Below are positions 35,711 through 48,316 of a DNA stretch of 64,000 nt, in pieces. The stretch is from Rostratula benghalensis (Eukaryota; Chordata; Aves; Charadriiformes; Rostratulidae), in NCBI GenBank assembly GCA_013399305.1, contig VXAI01000140.1, positions 930,196 to 994,195 on the forward strand, given 5' to 3'. Both the position numbers and the translations under genes were made by a program. Each line of letters begins with the position of its first letter. Position 1 is the first letter of the stretch. The notes beneath the pieces are model-generated. The model had not been told where the DNA came from. It worked only from the letters and a program-made list of their open reading frames with translations, and made no database searches.

Positions 35711-38129
35711 ACCTCAAGATAGTCCTGTGACTACAGCAGAAGTGAGGCTTCCAGAAGAAAGCTTCACTGTTGGCTTTCTCCTTGCCTTTGGAAAGCAGTG
35801 GCAAGATTTTCACCTGCCATCATGTCTGCAAAATCAGCAGAAAAACCCTAGCTGCTTGCTAGCAGCTTGGACACCAGCCCAGTGGGGATTGGGGACCTGC
35901 TTTTCTGCATAATTCCCTAAGAAATAAGAAAGAACTTATAAAAAACATATGTTTGATGTCTTTTCTGTAGGCATAAATTCTCCCGACGCTCTCATTGCTC
36001 CCTCTTTCTCATGTTCCTGTATTCAGGAGGTTAAAAAATATTATATTTTTATCTTCTTTGCTGTCTACTCCCCCTCGCCCTTCCTGGTTGCACACCTAAT
36101 ATCAGTAGCGGGCTCTGATAACTAATATAGCACCTGTTTGGGCAGCTGTTTGTGGTCTCATCTTTTGTGATGGATTGTGTTAGCAGAAGGGTTGAACCGA
36201 ACCTGCTTTGCTCTCTTCTGGGTAGAAAAGCCCTGCCAATGTCCTCTGGGAGAGATGCTCCATTCAGGTATTGGGCCCAAATCAGAGGAATAGCCTGGTT
36301 GAAGCAACATTTTCCCACTCTGTGCACAGGCATCCTAGCTCACCACTTGCAGAAAGTATACAGGGATTAAGGGAATAAAACCTCGAGGATTTAAGTATAC
36401 ACCTAAGGTTTAACAAGCACTTAAGTACATTCCTGAACCAGGGCCTGAGGGAATGACATTATTGTATTACCCGAGATTTATGGGATTGCCATGGTCCAGG
36501 GGGAGAAGCCAGGCAGCAGCGGAGGTTTCCTGGGGCACCAGACATGTGGTTCTTGTGAATTCCCTTCAGTATTAACTGGGCTAGTTTTGCCCCTCAGGAC
36601 AAGGAAAGCACAAGGAAACCTGTGTTGCAGAATTTTAGTGGCTGTATCTTATTGTACTGATTTGAAATCTTGCTTTATTTCCTAATGCCCTCTCTTTAGT
36701 CTTGGGGAAAGGGGAGTCTCACCTGCATCAGAGCAGCAAAAAGCCTCTTTTCTTACTTTCCATGAGGAAATGCAAAGGTAACCCTATGGCAAAGTTGTAT
36801 GTTCATATAGGTGGGGCTCCTCCAATAGACAGCTTTATGTAGGGGCTGGATGTAACTGGCTTTATGAAGTGCTTAGACCCCTCTGCTCCCAGTCAAAAGG
36901 ACCCTGGGTCCAGGTTGTAGGATTTATTCCAAGGCTTCTGAAACCCTTTTTGCAAATAAATCTTTCTGCTTACTCCGAGAAAGCAACAAGGTGCCGTACC
37001 ACTTACACACAAGCACCTGTACAAGCTGGTGCTCAGAGTGGGGAAAGGAGTCATTTGGGCTCACCAAAAACTCCTTATACCTCCCCTGACATTTGTGCTG
37101 CACAGACACAGCAGCTGCTGTGTTAAAGGCTTGCTGAAAAGAAGTTTTCAGGAAAAAATAAAGTCAGGGCAAAACTTTGAAATTCAAGAAAATGAATTGT
37201 GTGCTGAACAGGGCCATGATCAGCAAATAGTTTCCATGTGAAATCCCCAAATGATCAATGTCTGTCATTTTGCCTTCATTTTCATGTTGCGTGGTTTATA
37301 CTGATGCTTTCCACAATAAAACAATTTTGAAAAGAAACCCATGATTAAAATTAAAACATCTCTAAACAACTAAAGCATTTTAAAAATAATTTCAAATATA
37401 TTTGCTTTTAAAATTATCTTTTTAGAAATTACTTCAATCTTAGTTGAAAAGGAAGGAAAAGTTAGTTTTCAGGGTCTAAATTACTTGAAAGAAAGAGTGA
37501 AATCACTTTGCTTCAAGTTAAACGCAAGTGTCTGAGGTGAAACAAAAAAAAATGTTTGGGTTTTTTTTTTTTTCATTAAAAAAAAATCAAATAAAAAAAC
37601 CCCAAGATGGGGGTTGTGGGTTCTTTTCCTGCAACATCAGAGGAAGAAGAGGCTCTGAGAATCCTGAGATTTTTTCTGCAGGCAGGGAGGGTTCACCCAG
37701 CCACATGTGGCTGCTTTCAAGTGCAATAAAGTCAATCTCAGCTCAACCTTGTTTGCCTTTTCAGTGTTTTATCTGCTGTCCTGACATGCATCTTTTATTG
37801 CCAGAACTCTCATAAAAATGTTTTGAAGCCTGTCCTGCTGTGGTGTTTGCAGCTGTCCTCCTTGACAAGGGGGGACACATACTCAGGTGCCCTCTGAAAT
37901 TGATGAGGAAAGGCAGCCTGCCCTCTGGAAATGCTCCTTTGAAATGGTTTGAGAGTATTCAGTGGAGGCAGGAGGAATTGGGAGAGTTGCACATGGACAT
38001 CCCATGGCCATGGCAGGACAGATCTATTCAAGGTCAAATGATAGCAAGTGCAAAGTGCATCTTGATAGCTGTCCTCCATAAGGGAAAGGATGAAAATCAA
38101 TCACCCCCCCTCCATGGTGGATGGATGGA
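35711..38129. other. Intergenic DNA, AT-rich at 37300-37600
   Basis: No gene is recognised. There are homopolymer A and T runs near 37540-37600. Confidence 0.6.
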
Positions 38130-38829
38130 CAGTGTTGAGGAGGCTGTGAGTGACAACTTTTCGATACTGGTTGACAGCTGGTTGAATATGAGCCTGTAGT
38201 GTGCTCAGGTGGCCAAGAAGACTGATGGCATCCTGGCCTGTATCAGGGACAGTGTGACCAGCAGGGATAGGGCAGTGACCATCTCCCTATACTGGACACG
38301 GGTGAAGCCCCACCTTGAGGGCTGTGTCCACTTTTGGACCCCTCATGACAGGAAAGACATTGAGGGGCTGGAGCAAGTCCAGAGAAAGGCAGTGGAGCTG
38401 GTGAGGGGTCTGGACCAAAAGTCTTGTGAGAAGCTGCTGTGGGAACTGGGGGCATTCATTCGGGAGAAAAGGAGGCTGAGGGGATACCTTCTCACTCCCT
38501 ACAACTACCTGAAAGGAGGTTGTAGAGAGATGGGGGATCAGTCTCTTCTCCCAAGGAACAGGCAATAGGACTAGGGGAAACAGCCCCAGGTTGCACCAGG
38601 GGAGGTTTAGGATGGATATTAGGAAAAATTTCTTCACTGGAAGGGTTATCAAACATTGGAACAGGCTGCCCAAGGAAGTAGTGAAGTCACCAGCCCTGGA
38701 GGTATTTAAAAGACAGGTAGATGTGGTGCTGAGGGACATGGTTTAGTGGTAACTTGTCAGTGTTAAGCTAATGGTTGGAACTGATGATCTTAAAGGTTGC
38801 TTCCAACCTCAATGATTCTATGATTCTTG
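38130..38829 (+). mobile_element. CR1 LINE fragment with long remnant of ORF2 C-terminus
   Basis: A frame open from 38209 to 38568 reads 'KKTDGILACI', 'LYWTRVKPHLEGCVHFWTP', 'LEQVQRKAVELV' and '[20 protein letters not shown]', matching the C-terminal part of CR1 ORF2. A frameshift follows. The remaining end ('[20 protein letters not shown]' and on to the stop near 38746) continues in another frame. It finishes in 'caatgattctatgattctt'. This and the 33.9-kb copy look like the same subfamily. Confidence 0.95.
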
Positions 38830-41331
38830 TGAAAGCCTTTTGGAGCACCTCTCCTGCTATTGCAGCTGAGATCAGCCCAGTGGCTTGAGCTTTAAATTCA
38901 GACCAGCAGCGAGACCCACCAGCCTGCCCAGGAACCATCTGCCTGGGGCCACAGACAATTTTTTGTCTCGTCTGTTATGACAGGGCTCTTCAATATCCCC
39001 CTCAGCAGTGGAGTATTCTTCAGAGTATCTAAGTTTTTCTTTTCCCTCTTGGTGAATTATTTTGGCATTCACAGCCCTATTACTTTCCAGCTTTTGGTGG
39101 CCTCTGAGTAAATTGCCCCCACCACTGCTTTGCAAGCCCTTACATACGCTTTACACATATCATGCTTTTTTTCTGCATGCAATATTACCAGACTGCCTGG
39201 TCTGCAGATATCTGTGTGCATCAACATGTATGAAGAGGTCTCCTTGCTTTGAGAAGAAAATGCAGCAAGAAATATCTGTTCTGGTTGCCTTCCAAGTCTT
39301 CCCCGAGACCCTTCTCAAGCTATTTGAAGGGATGCCACTTGTGGCAGCACTGGCCTCTTCTTCCAGTTCTTGTTGAGACTCGTTGTGGCTTTGTCAAGCA
39401 GGAAATATTTCAGGGATGTATGAAAATCGTCCCTGAACTTTGGTACACAATTGAAGCATGTGAATTTTCCTACGGACCACATCCCTCAGCCACCTCCTCT
39501 TGAAATGCTAGTTAATCCTGTCTTCAGGCAAAGCAACCCCCTCCCACTGCCTGTTGCAATGGGAAGCAGATCCCTGTCTGCCCTCAGACTTCCCTCCCTT
39601 ATCATAATTCCTCCTCTCTCTATTAGATCTGTTTTCTTCAAATACATTGAAAAAATTACTTTATTTTTGGCTCACCTGTTCTCCAGTGCCTGTGGCCAGG
39701 CAGCAAGGGCATCCTCTGCACAGGGCATTGTGGATGAGGGCAAGGCATGGCCCATATCTTGCCATAGTGCACCAAGTTATCCTCAAGGCTTGTCAATGGC
39801 TCTCCTCAATGGGGTCATGGGGGAGGCTTTTAGAAACTGCCCAAAGACCCCATTTTGTTGAAATGGATGCTGGTGGCATCAGGCAGGAGCACACCCAAAT
39901 GCTCTGCCTACAGGATTTATAAGGTGTTGCTGAGGACATGCAACTTGTTAGCAATTCACATATGCCGCCTGGGTACTCACAAGGAGTAACCCTGCCACAA
40001 GAAGTATTTATGTGTGTTACTTACAGCTTCCCCAAATAATTTTCAGAGCCATTGAAGAAATTATTTTGGGGCTGCTTTGCACTGAAGGTTACCTCTTTAT
40101 GGTGATACGCCACTTCCCTGCCGTGCTTAGTGATCCCAGCTTCGAAATAATTCCAGTTCTCAGATACAAGCCCCCTGTGTTTGTGTCTGCAATAGGGTGT
40201 GCTGAGTGTCTCCTGATGGTGCTGTCACCACAGGTACAAATCTGGAAGCTGTCCTGCATGCCCAGTTGCAACACAAAATGAATGCTGCCCTTTGGAGAAG
40301 GGCTCATGCTCAGCCCAAAGGGATAAAGGGAATTAGCTGTTGTGTTGCATTGTTCACTGAGAACAGTATGTCCAGCACTATGCACAGTTCGCAAGAGGAT
40401 GCAGACCAAACCTCAAGGAGTTTCCAACCTGCAGCCCTAAATTTGCTTGGTATGAATGACTACCTGCCATAATTTGGCTGCTTGTCCTTCTGGAAGAACA
40501 CTGGCTTTTTGTTAACAGGCCAAGTCTCCTGGTCCCTCAACCTCCTAAACCAAACAGATATAGACCAGAGACATACTTGGGTCAGCAAGATAATTCTTTA
40601 CCTTTGAAGCCCAGTGGTGACATCAGCATCATGTGTCAACCCTGATACTTCTGCTCTTGGACAGATGGAAGCTGAGGAACCACCAAAGGTTGAGGTCCTC
40701 AGGTCTTGCTGACAGAGGCTTGGATATCAAGTCCCTCACATGTTGTGTTGTCTGTGGTCCAGGCTGGAGGACAGGTTCCAGAAGAAAGCAGTACATGATC
40801 AGTGCAGTCAAAAGTTGATGGATCCAGCTCCTGTTTCTTTCCATCTTCTTGGTATTGCTTTGATACCCATGTGCTTCCAATGAGTGGCCACGTTGTAACT
40901 CAGTAAGGGTCTGCACTGACATATGCCACGCAAGGTGACGACTAGCATGACTAAAGGAATCCAGAGCTGGCTCTGCAATTGCCAAATCTCTGTGTTTCCC
41001 TAGAAATGTGTAGTGTTTTCCATTAATGTCATGTGCCCGTGAAAATTATCACCCAGGATTTGATACCTCCATCCCCTCTGGTGTCTCCCTCACTGGCCTA
41101 TGAAGGTTACAGGAACTCTGGGGCTCAAAACCAGCTGATGAAACACCAAACCCATGACCTCAAGCACAAGTTGTGGGATGCTAGGGCTGTGCTTGCAGAT
41201 GCAGCACTATGAAGAGGGGAGAGAGGAAGTCAAAGGGCCACAGATGCAAGGCACATCCATTGCTGCTGTGATCAGTTGTGCCAGGCTGGTGTAAATGAAC
41301 ACATCTCCTGCCTCTGTGCAGAAGCATGAAA
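38830..41331. other. Intergenic DNA, no gene recognised
   Basis: Short overlapping ORFs only. No CR1 tail and no tandem array were seen. Confidence 0.6.
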
Positions 41332-41432
41332 TTCACTTATGTATGAGAACAGCCGAAATAATTTATGCCTGAGTGCTCAATTAATTTACACATGAGCACC
41401 TGAACATCTTATATATGAGCATAAACAGGCAT
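41332..41432 (+). repeat. 23-bp minisatellite, array B
   Basis: About four degenerate units of the TTAATTTAYGCATGAGCACC-type repeat are present. The clearest is at about 41380-41403. It is in the same orientation as array C, 0.7 kb downstream. Confidence 0.75.
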
Positions 41433-41762
41433 TAACAAGTGCTCTGTGCAAAAGGGAGGAGCCTGGGAAGACCTTGTAGCGTGGAGCTGGGGAGCTGGAG
41501 CAGGAGACACGAACTTGGTGACGTGGGAGAGCAGAGCTCTGGGGATGCAGAGGGGAAAACAGTTGCATTTGTAATGGGCATATATTCAAACTTCCATAAT
41601 GACCTTATTTGTTTCTTTCAGGGACAAGGCCTGATGTTTGTAATAAGTGCAAGGTGTGGGGATATACGTTCAGGCCTCTGCAGCCTTTCAGGCTAAGTGT
41701 TTTGCAGGAGCAAGGTGTGAAGTTTCCAATAGGTATTGCATTCAAGTTTTTACAACATCAGC

Positions 41763-42032
41763 TTCTCCAGCCTGGTCCTCAGGGACAAGGGGTGAAGTCA
41801 GGAAAAGTATGTGTATTTGGACTTTGATAATGTTGACCCTGATAGTCTAGTCCATGGTGCAAAGCATGGGAGCTCGTAACACATAAAAGTGATGTGATGC
41901 TTATAACCCCAAGACTCTGGAATGCAATTTTAGTGATCATATACACAGTATTAATCCCTCCACCTGGTCCACAGGGAGGAAAAATAGAGCTTGTTGATGT
42001 GTATTAAGACTTTGACAATGTTGAAAGTAAGG
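41763..42032 (+). repeat. Degenerate direct repeat, about 195 bp spacing, between minisatellite arrays
   Basis: 'cctggtcctcagggacaagg ... gtatttggactttgataatgttga' (41770-41830) recurs as 'cctggtccacagggagg ... gtattaagactttgacaatgttga' (41965-42024). Two further diverged copies of the 'gggacaaggcctgatg/ggagcaaggtgtgaag' part lie at about 41622 and 41707. These suggest a larger decayed tandem structure. Confidence 0.5.
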
Positions 42033-42109
42033 TTTGGAATGGAGTTGTGTTTGAACAGCTTCAAGGAGAGAAACAAGTTGAGCATGAACTGCAGGGATTA
42101 CTGTGTTCA

Positions 42110-42424
42110 CCCACGGGTGCTAATTAGTTCGCAGAGGGGAACCCAATAGGTTCATTCATGAGCAACCAGTTAGTGTCTGCACAAGAACCCCGGTAATCCA
42201 TGCCTGGGCAACTAATTAATGCACCTATGAGTGCCTGATTAATTTACACATGAGTACTCTTTCTGTTCATGCATGAGTACCCAAGTGATTCATGCATGAG
42301 AGCCTGATAAGCTTAGGCATGGGCACCCAATTAATTTGTGCATGAGCAACAAATTAATGTGCGCATGAGCACCAAATTAAGGTGCGCATGATCATGCAGC
42401 CGGGTGATTTGAGCACCCAAACAG
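42110..42424 (+). repeat. 23-bp minisatellite, array C (about 13 units)
   Basis: Tandem units of 22-28 bp, mostly 23, have the consensus TTAATTTRYGCATGAGCACC followed by CAA. The most regular copies are at 42309-42377. Divergence between units is substantial, so the array is old. Confidence 0.85.
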
Positions 42425-45400
42425 TTCTGTATCCAAAAGGGTGATGAGAAGTTTGTATTAACTGGCAGTAAAATAAATAACATCAAAACTGCTCAGGTTG
42501 AGACTGGCTTACCTGCAGTACTACTGAGCCCTGCTCACACAGCAACAGTGCAGCATCACGTAGGATTTGTCTCTGGGTCATGGAAGTGGACTAAAAAGGA
42601 GAAGGCCGGGGCAGGGTTTGTCCTGATGATGATACTGGTATCATTGCCTGCCTTGCTGTGTAAGGGGGTCCTGCAGTGCAATAGCTTCGGATAGGACCTT
42701 CAGAAGGATCACCTTCTTCAGGCTTTTTTTTCCCTGTAAGCAGCTCCTGAGATGAGTTTGGTGACACATCCCATGGTCCAAAAGGTTTTACAAAGCTTCC
42801 ATGGTCTGGACTTTTGGGGGGGTATGAATTTCAGCTGCAGGCAACTATGTTATTTAGACAACAAGCTCTGGGTTTTTTTGGCTGATAGTTGTTAATTGCT
42901 TTGTGGTGGTCACATAAATAAGAAATAACCTGACATTACACAGCCGCTCAGAAATCGGCCATTGGGCCAAGATCTGAGTTTTGACTACTGTGATTTCTAA
43001 CTCATAGGGGCCTAAGCATCGTGACTGTGGCTGCCTCTGCCCCACAAGCATCATATAGGGGTCAGCTAGTTCACCTGGGGCTTTCTGCATGGCACAGCAC
43101 AGCACAGGATCCCCCACCAAGGTAGACAGTGGGTTGGGTGGCCACCTTCTCAACCTCCACAGATGTGGAGGGTGAAAATGCTAGCTCAGGCAAATAGTAA
43201 CCCACATCTAACCATTGACATGGCCCTCTATTTACATGTTTGGGTGTTTCTGCAGATACTACTTATTTGGTTGTTGGTTTTGTTCTGTGTTGCATGACCT
43301 ATTGCATGACCCATAAATACTTGACCGTGGCAGGGATGAAATGACAAATAATAACCATGTAAATACAGGTATATTTGCACAAGAAAGAGGAAAAGTAGGT
43401 GGTGCTGACATCGACGGCATTAAATCAGGTTAGAAGCAAATTCAGAGCAAAGACCCATTTGTTTTCTTTATTTCAATGTACACCTGATTCCCACTGATCT
43501 CAGGTAACTTGGGGAAACCTGGTTTAAGCTTAACAAAGCACTTACAGAGCTTTATAGGACCAATTTCAAAGCTCACGCCTCCAAAAACAGGCAGTGCTTA
43601 ATGCAGACACAGACCCTGGAGGCCAAATCCTGCTTTGGGCTTTACCATGTATGGTCCTGGACAGGGAAAACCAGTTTGGTGTGGTTGAACTTGTGAGTGT
43701 TTCTTCTCAACAGAGTATAGAGCCTAAGGCAGCACAGCAATGGGGCTCAGGAGGGAGGGGATGTGTGCTCAGGTGCTCCAATGGGTGCTGAACCACCCTT
43801 AGATATCCCTTGCCCTGTCTATCCCTGCCTGGCCATAGATGGAGCTCCCTTGTCCTAGCATGGTGGTTTAAGGTCTGGTGCTCCAGGGGAAGGTTGACTG
43901 CACCCTCAACCCACCTTGAAGATGACAGCTATCTCTTCAAGGATGGGGTGAAAGCTGTGCCCATCTTCCAGCTCATGACACATCTCATCTCACATTTGGG
44001 AAAGGACGTAGTATTCCTTTCTCTCACATCTGCTCTCTACCTGGGATGTTGGAAAAAAACCCCCACTTTTTCTCTCCCCTTTTCAAGTCTTTGTTGTAGG
44101 AGAAAGATTGCAACTTCAAAGCAAAAAGGGATGGGGAAGCCTAACTTTAGGACATCTTAAAAAAAGAAATGAAAAAACATTTTTTCCTCTTCCTAAAGCC
44201 TAAACTAAATGCGTTTGTAGTGCTTTTTTTTATTGGTGGGGTTTTTGGGGGGGTTGGGGTTTGTTTGTTTGTTTGTTTGTTTGTTTTTTAAAGTTAGGCC
44301 ACTGCTCTGCTGTCCCAGATAGATATGAGCTGGCCACAAAGGCTGAACAACCCTTCTCAGTGACTGCCCAGCTCCAGGATGGTGCCTGGGGAGGCAGTGG
44401 GCAGGCGGCTCCGCTTGCGGAGCAAACTTTGCACCAGCACCCTAGTATCTGACAAACACCCCTCTTATAGTTGAGGTCAGAGAGAGAGAAAAAAACATTT
44501 TCTCTTCCCTAAGCCAGATTTGCAACCTCTCTGCTCCAGGTTTGCCAAGCACCATGGCAGCAGGAGCTGGCAAGCCTTTCTCAGAACGAAAGATCTGTGG
44601 GGCCAGATGTAGTTGAGAAGGGTCTTAAATTAATAAATGTAATAGTAAAAGAAAGTCACACCAGGGCAGTGACTTTAATGGAAATAAGCTGCTTGACTTT
44701 GCCCTTGAAAGTTTACAGTGTTTAAAACAATTGTAAACATGTCGGTGTACATGGATACGGTTTCTATAGCAGCACAGCAACAGTTAAGGGCTTGCTCCCA
44801 AACATACCCCAAAGGAAACTAAAAATAGTGTGTCTGTTGTATCAAAATCTGTATACATATTCGGGAAGACATACAAAAACTAGGATTTTATAAGCCTCCA
44901 TCAGCTTTTTTTCTTCAACTTCCCCCCTCACCCCACCCCCCGCCTTCTTTTTTCCCTTTTCCTGAAGGGTGACTAGGAGGAGGGTGCTGGATTTAGCAGC
45001 AGGGTGTGGGGAGGGATGACCTTGATGCTGGTGGTCCCCTTCCTCATCCTTCCCAGCCAGGGCCAAGCTGGGAGGCTGCCACGTCCTCTCTCCTCCCTGC
45101 CCTGGTATAAACAGGCCCACTGGGTCGCAGTCAAAATGAAATTGAGTTTTCTCCCTTCCTCATCGTTGCCTGGTTGCAAGCAATGCCATGCACGTGCCCG
45201 CTGCTCAGCCACCATCTCTGCCACAGCCAGGAAACTGGTATAACTGCTGTTTTTTACTGGCAGCAACAGAAAGGTTTGGGTACACGATGTACCCAAGGAA
45301 GGTGATCTCCAAGAGGAGACTTCAGAAACACCCCTGTGGCTACATGGGAGGGTTTTGCAGTGACAACATCCTTCTTGTTAAGGGCGCAAAACTCGACGGC

Positions 45401-46280
45401 ATTCCTAAGAGACTGTGTGTTGCGTGCCACAGCAAAAACTAAGACACACAACAGAGAAGCCAGCCAAAATATACAGCAGATACATCACGTCAGGGCCAAC
45501 AACAAGAAATTTAACTTGATGCAAAGCAAGGATTTTCAAGGTAGAGATAAGCACTCAGGACCTGCCATGGGCCATCTGTTTCCCAAAGAACACAGTATTA
45601 ACATGACCTTTTTTTCCATGCACTTTCACAGTCAAGATAACACCCATTGTAAAGGTTAAATGAAATTCAGGAATACTTAAACCTCATCCTTCATATTGAA
45701 ACCCTCTCACTTCCTGCTCAGTTTATTGGGCTTTTTTAAACCATAAGTCAGCTCATGGCAAAGCACAAAAGCTACAATGAGAATTAAGTGTCCAACAACC
45801 CCATGGCAGTGGTGCTTTACCCCCTAAATGCTGCATCCCACCTGGCACTCATGAGAGCCACAGGCACAGAGAATGTTATTTATACTTGATACCTTGACCA
45901 GCTGTACTTGTGCTAAAATGATGCTGCTCTTACAACACAAAAGCCTTATGCTTTTATTTATTCTTAATTATAAACAGGTGCTGTCCTATGTTTTAAAGAA
46001 GGGTTGCATGCCATAGCAGTTAATGGGTGACTGGTCCCTGCTAATAAAATCTGCATGAGTGGATTTACTGTGGACATTAGTTTGCAAGATAAGACCTTTA
46101 TAAAGAAGCATTGCAAAGAAAGGCACTGTGGTCAGTGTTGGGGGAAATTGCTTGCTGGCAGTCTGGAATCATCATCCTCTTCAGCTTTTCGGGGATTATA
46201 ATTGGGACCCCTCAGATAAGAGTGACAAATTGCACTTCGCATTGCTGCATCATCTTTAACTACAAAGCAACAGCATAGAA
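42425..46280. other. Intergenic DNA, no gene recognised
   Basis: This contains a GTTT microsatellite at 44260-44289. The ORFs around 45188-45442 are Cys/Lys-rich but have no recognisable domain or conserved start. Confidence 0.6.
44260..44289. repeat. (GTTT)n microsatellite
   Basis: About seven GTTT units follow a G-rich stretch. Confidence 0.9.
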
Positions 46281-46416
46281 CCATAAAATCATAGAATGGG
46301 TTAGGTTGGAAGGGACCTTAAAGGTCATCCAGTTCCAATACCCTTGCCATGGGCAGAGATGCCTTCTACTAGACCAGGTTGTTCAAAGCCTCATCCAACC
46401 TGGCCTTGAACACTTC
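46281..46416 (-). mobile_element. CR1 LINE 3' fragment
   Basis: The antisense tail 'cataaaatcatagaatgggttaggttggaagggacctt' continues to 'tccaacctggccttgaacac', where it is 5'-truncated. Confidence 0.93.
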
Positions 46417-48004
46417 ACCTCTCTGCTTTTATTTTGCAGAACTCAAACTCTTCTGCTTCAACAAATGGCATCCCTGACATTTTTGGTTTTGTGTCCCTGA
46501 GCAGCATATCCAGGGATTGCAAGCTTAAACAGCACATTAAACCATAAGGAAGGAAAAAAGAAGCAGCTGCACCTGTTTGCCTTTGTGATCTGCCTGGGAT
46601 TTTGTGGATTTTCAACATTTCACCCTGGTTTAAGGTGAGTAAAATGTGCTGCTGGGAAGGGTAGCATGACTGTGACAGTGGTCTCGGTGGCTCTCATGGG
46701 GGTGGGACAGGCCAGCTTTGCACCCTGGCCTTAGAGCCCTACACTTTGAGAGGCGGCTATGGCACCCTGTGTCCTCCTGCCTTTTGTTTTGCCCTTCCAG
46801 CTGTGACAGCCCCCTCCAACTTCAGGGCTTTTAGGATGTGACCACCTGCAGCATGACCTGAATTTCTGTTTTTCAGAAAAATGGGTACTGAGGCAAAAAT
46901 AGCCTTTGGTTGAAGCCTGGTTATGGTATCAGCTATGCATTCATGCAACAGGAGGTGTAGCAATGACACTGTTCCCAATCTAACTGGGAAGATGGCATCA
47001 TGGATTGAACTTCTTGACTTCACCTGGCCCTTCCCTTCCTGCACATCCTCCTCCTCTCCCTGCTTCATCTCAGTTGTTACCCTCAGTGACAAATGGAAAA
47101 AGTTTTCCCCACTCCAAGACATCCAGAAAAAGGTCACACCCATGCTCAGCCAGAACTGAACTGCAGTTTTGGCTTCAGCCTCACATTCCTAGCCACCTCC
47201 AAACAGGCTGTGCCAGAGGAGAGCCCAGACACACTGTCTCCCAGCTGATTTTACTCATGGGTTATTTAAAGCAGACATTGATAGCTCTGAAATCAAGGCA
47301 GCTGAGCATGGCCACCAGTGGCTAATGAAGGTGAATGTCAGAAGTCATCATTGAAGTGATCAGGATAATTAAATAATTAAATGCCAGTGCCAGCAGCAGA
47401 GGAGTCCATCTCATGGGAGGTTTGCTCCACTGAATTGAACACTAGGTGCTTCCTTTGAATCTCCAGATGTGTTACTACCTATTGGGTGTGCTGGTTTTCC
47501 TCTGAATCAACCGTCCCGTCCTGATGCAATCACTGAGCTCTGCTGGCATCTTGGCATCTGGTCTTGCTGTGACCGTGGACAAGCCACTTCTTTCTTTTTT
47601 TTTTCAGTCTTTCTTCCCTAAGCAAGGTGCAAAGCATGTATGAAAATATTTAGCTGACTACCTGACAAAGCTGAAGTGCAGATTAATTACTATTTCTCAA
47701 GTGCCTTGAAAATCACCAAGTATTATTGCTACATAACAACTGTTGCTACGTAGGGAAAATTCCTGCTGCTGGATCCAGGGGCGGATGCTGCACCTACATT
47801 TCCTGGCCTCACAGAGGTCAAAGCCCAGCTTTGCTACCAGCATAGAGCTAGAAAAAACCCTCCTTTTGGCCTCTCCAATGCTTTGCTCACATTTGCTTCT
47901 GCAGATTTTGTTATTCCCTTTGGTACAACAGGCAGTGCGAGGCCATACCCTTGGATGCATACACGTGCCCCATGCCAAAGCAATACAAGTGATACCTAAA
48001 GAAG
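46417..48004. other. Intergenic DNA, no gene recognised
   Basis: No feature beyond short ORFs and a T-run near 47590. Confidence 0.6.
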
Positions 48005-48316
48005 GCCTACAGGAGAGGTGGGGAGGGACTCTTGGTCAGGGAGAGGGGGCATTGGATGAGGAGGAATGGTTTAAAACTGAAAGAGGGGAGATGTAGATGA
48101 GATCTCAGGAAGAACTTCTTTGCTGTGAGGGTGATGAGACCCTGGCCCAGGTTGCCCAGAGAAGCTGTGGCTGCCCCATCCCTGGAGGGGTTCAAGGCCA
48201 GGATGGATGGGGCTTTGAGGAACCTGGTCCAGTGGGAGTTGCTCCTGCCCAGGGCAGGGGGGTTGGCATGAGATGATCTTTAAGGTTGCTTCACACCCAA
48301 ACCATACTATGATTCT
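48005..48316 (+). mobile_element. CR1 LINE 3' fragment
   Basis: Sense CR1 from 'aggagaggtggggagggactcttggtc' through 'ctggcccaggttgcccagagaagctg' to 'accatactatgattctgg'. Confidence 0.93.
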
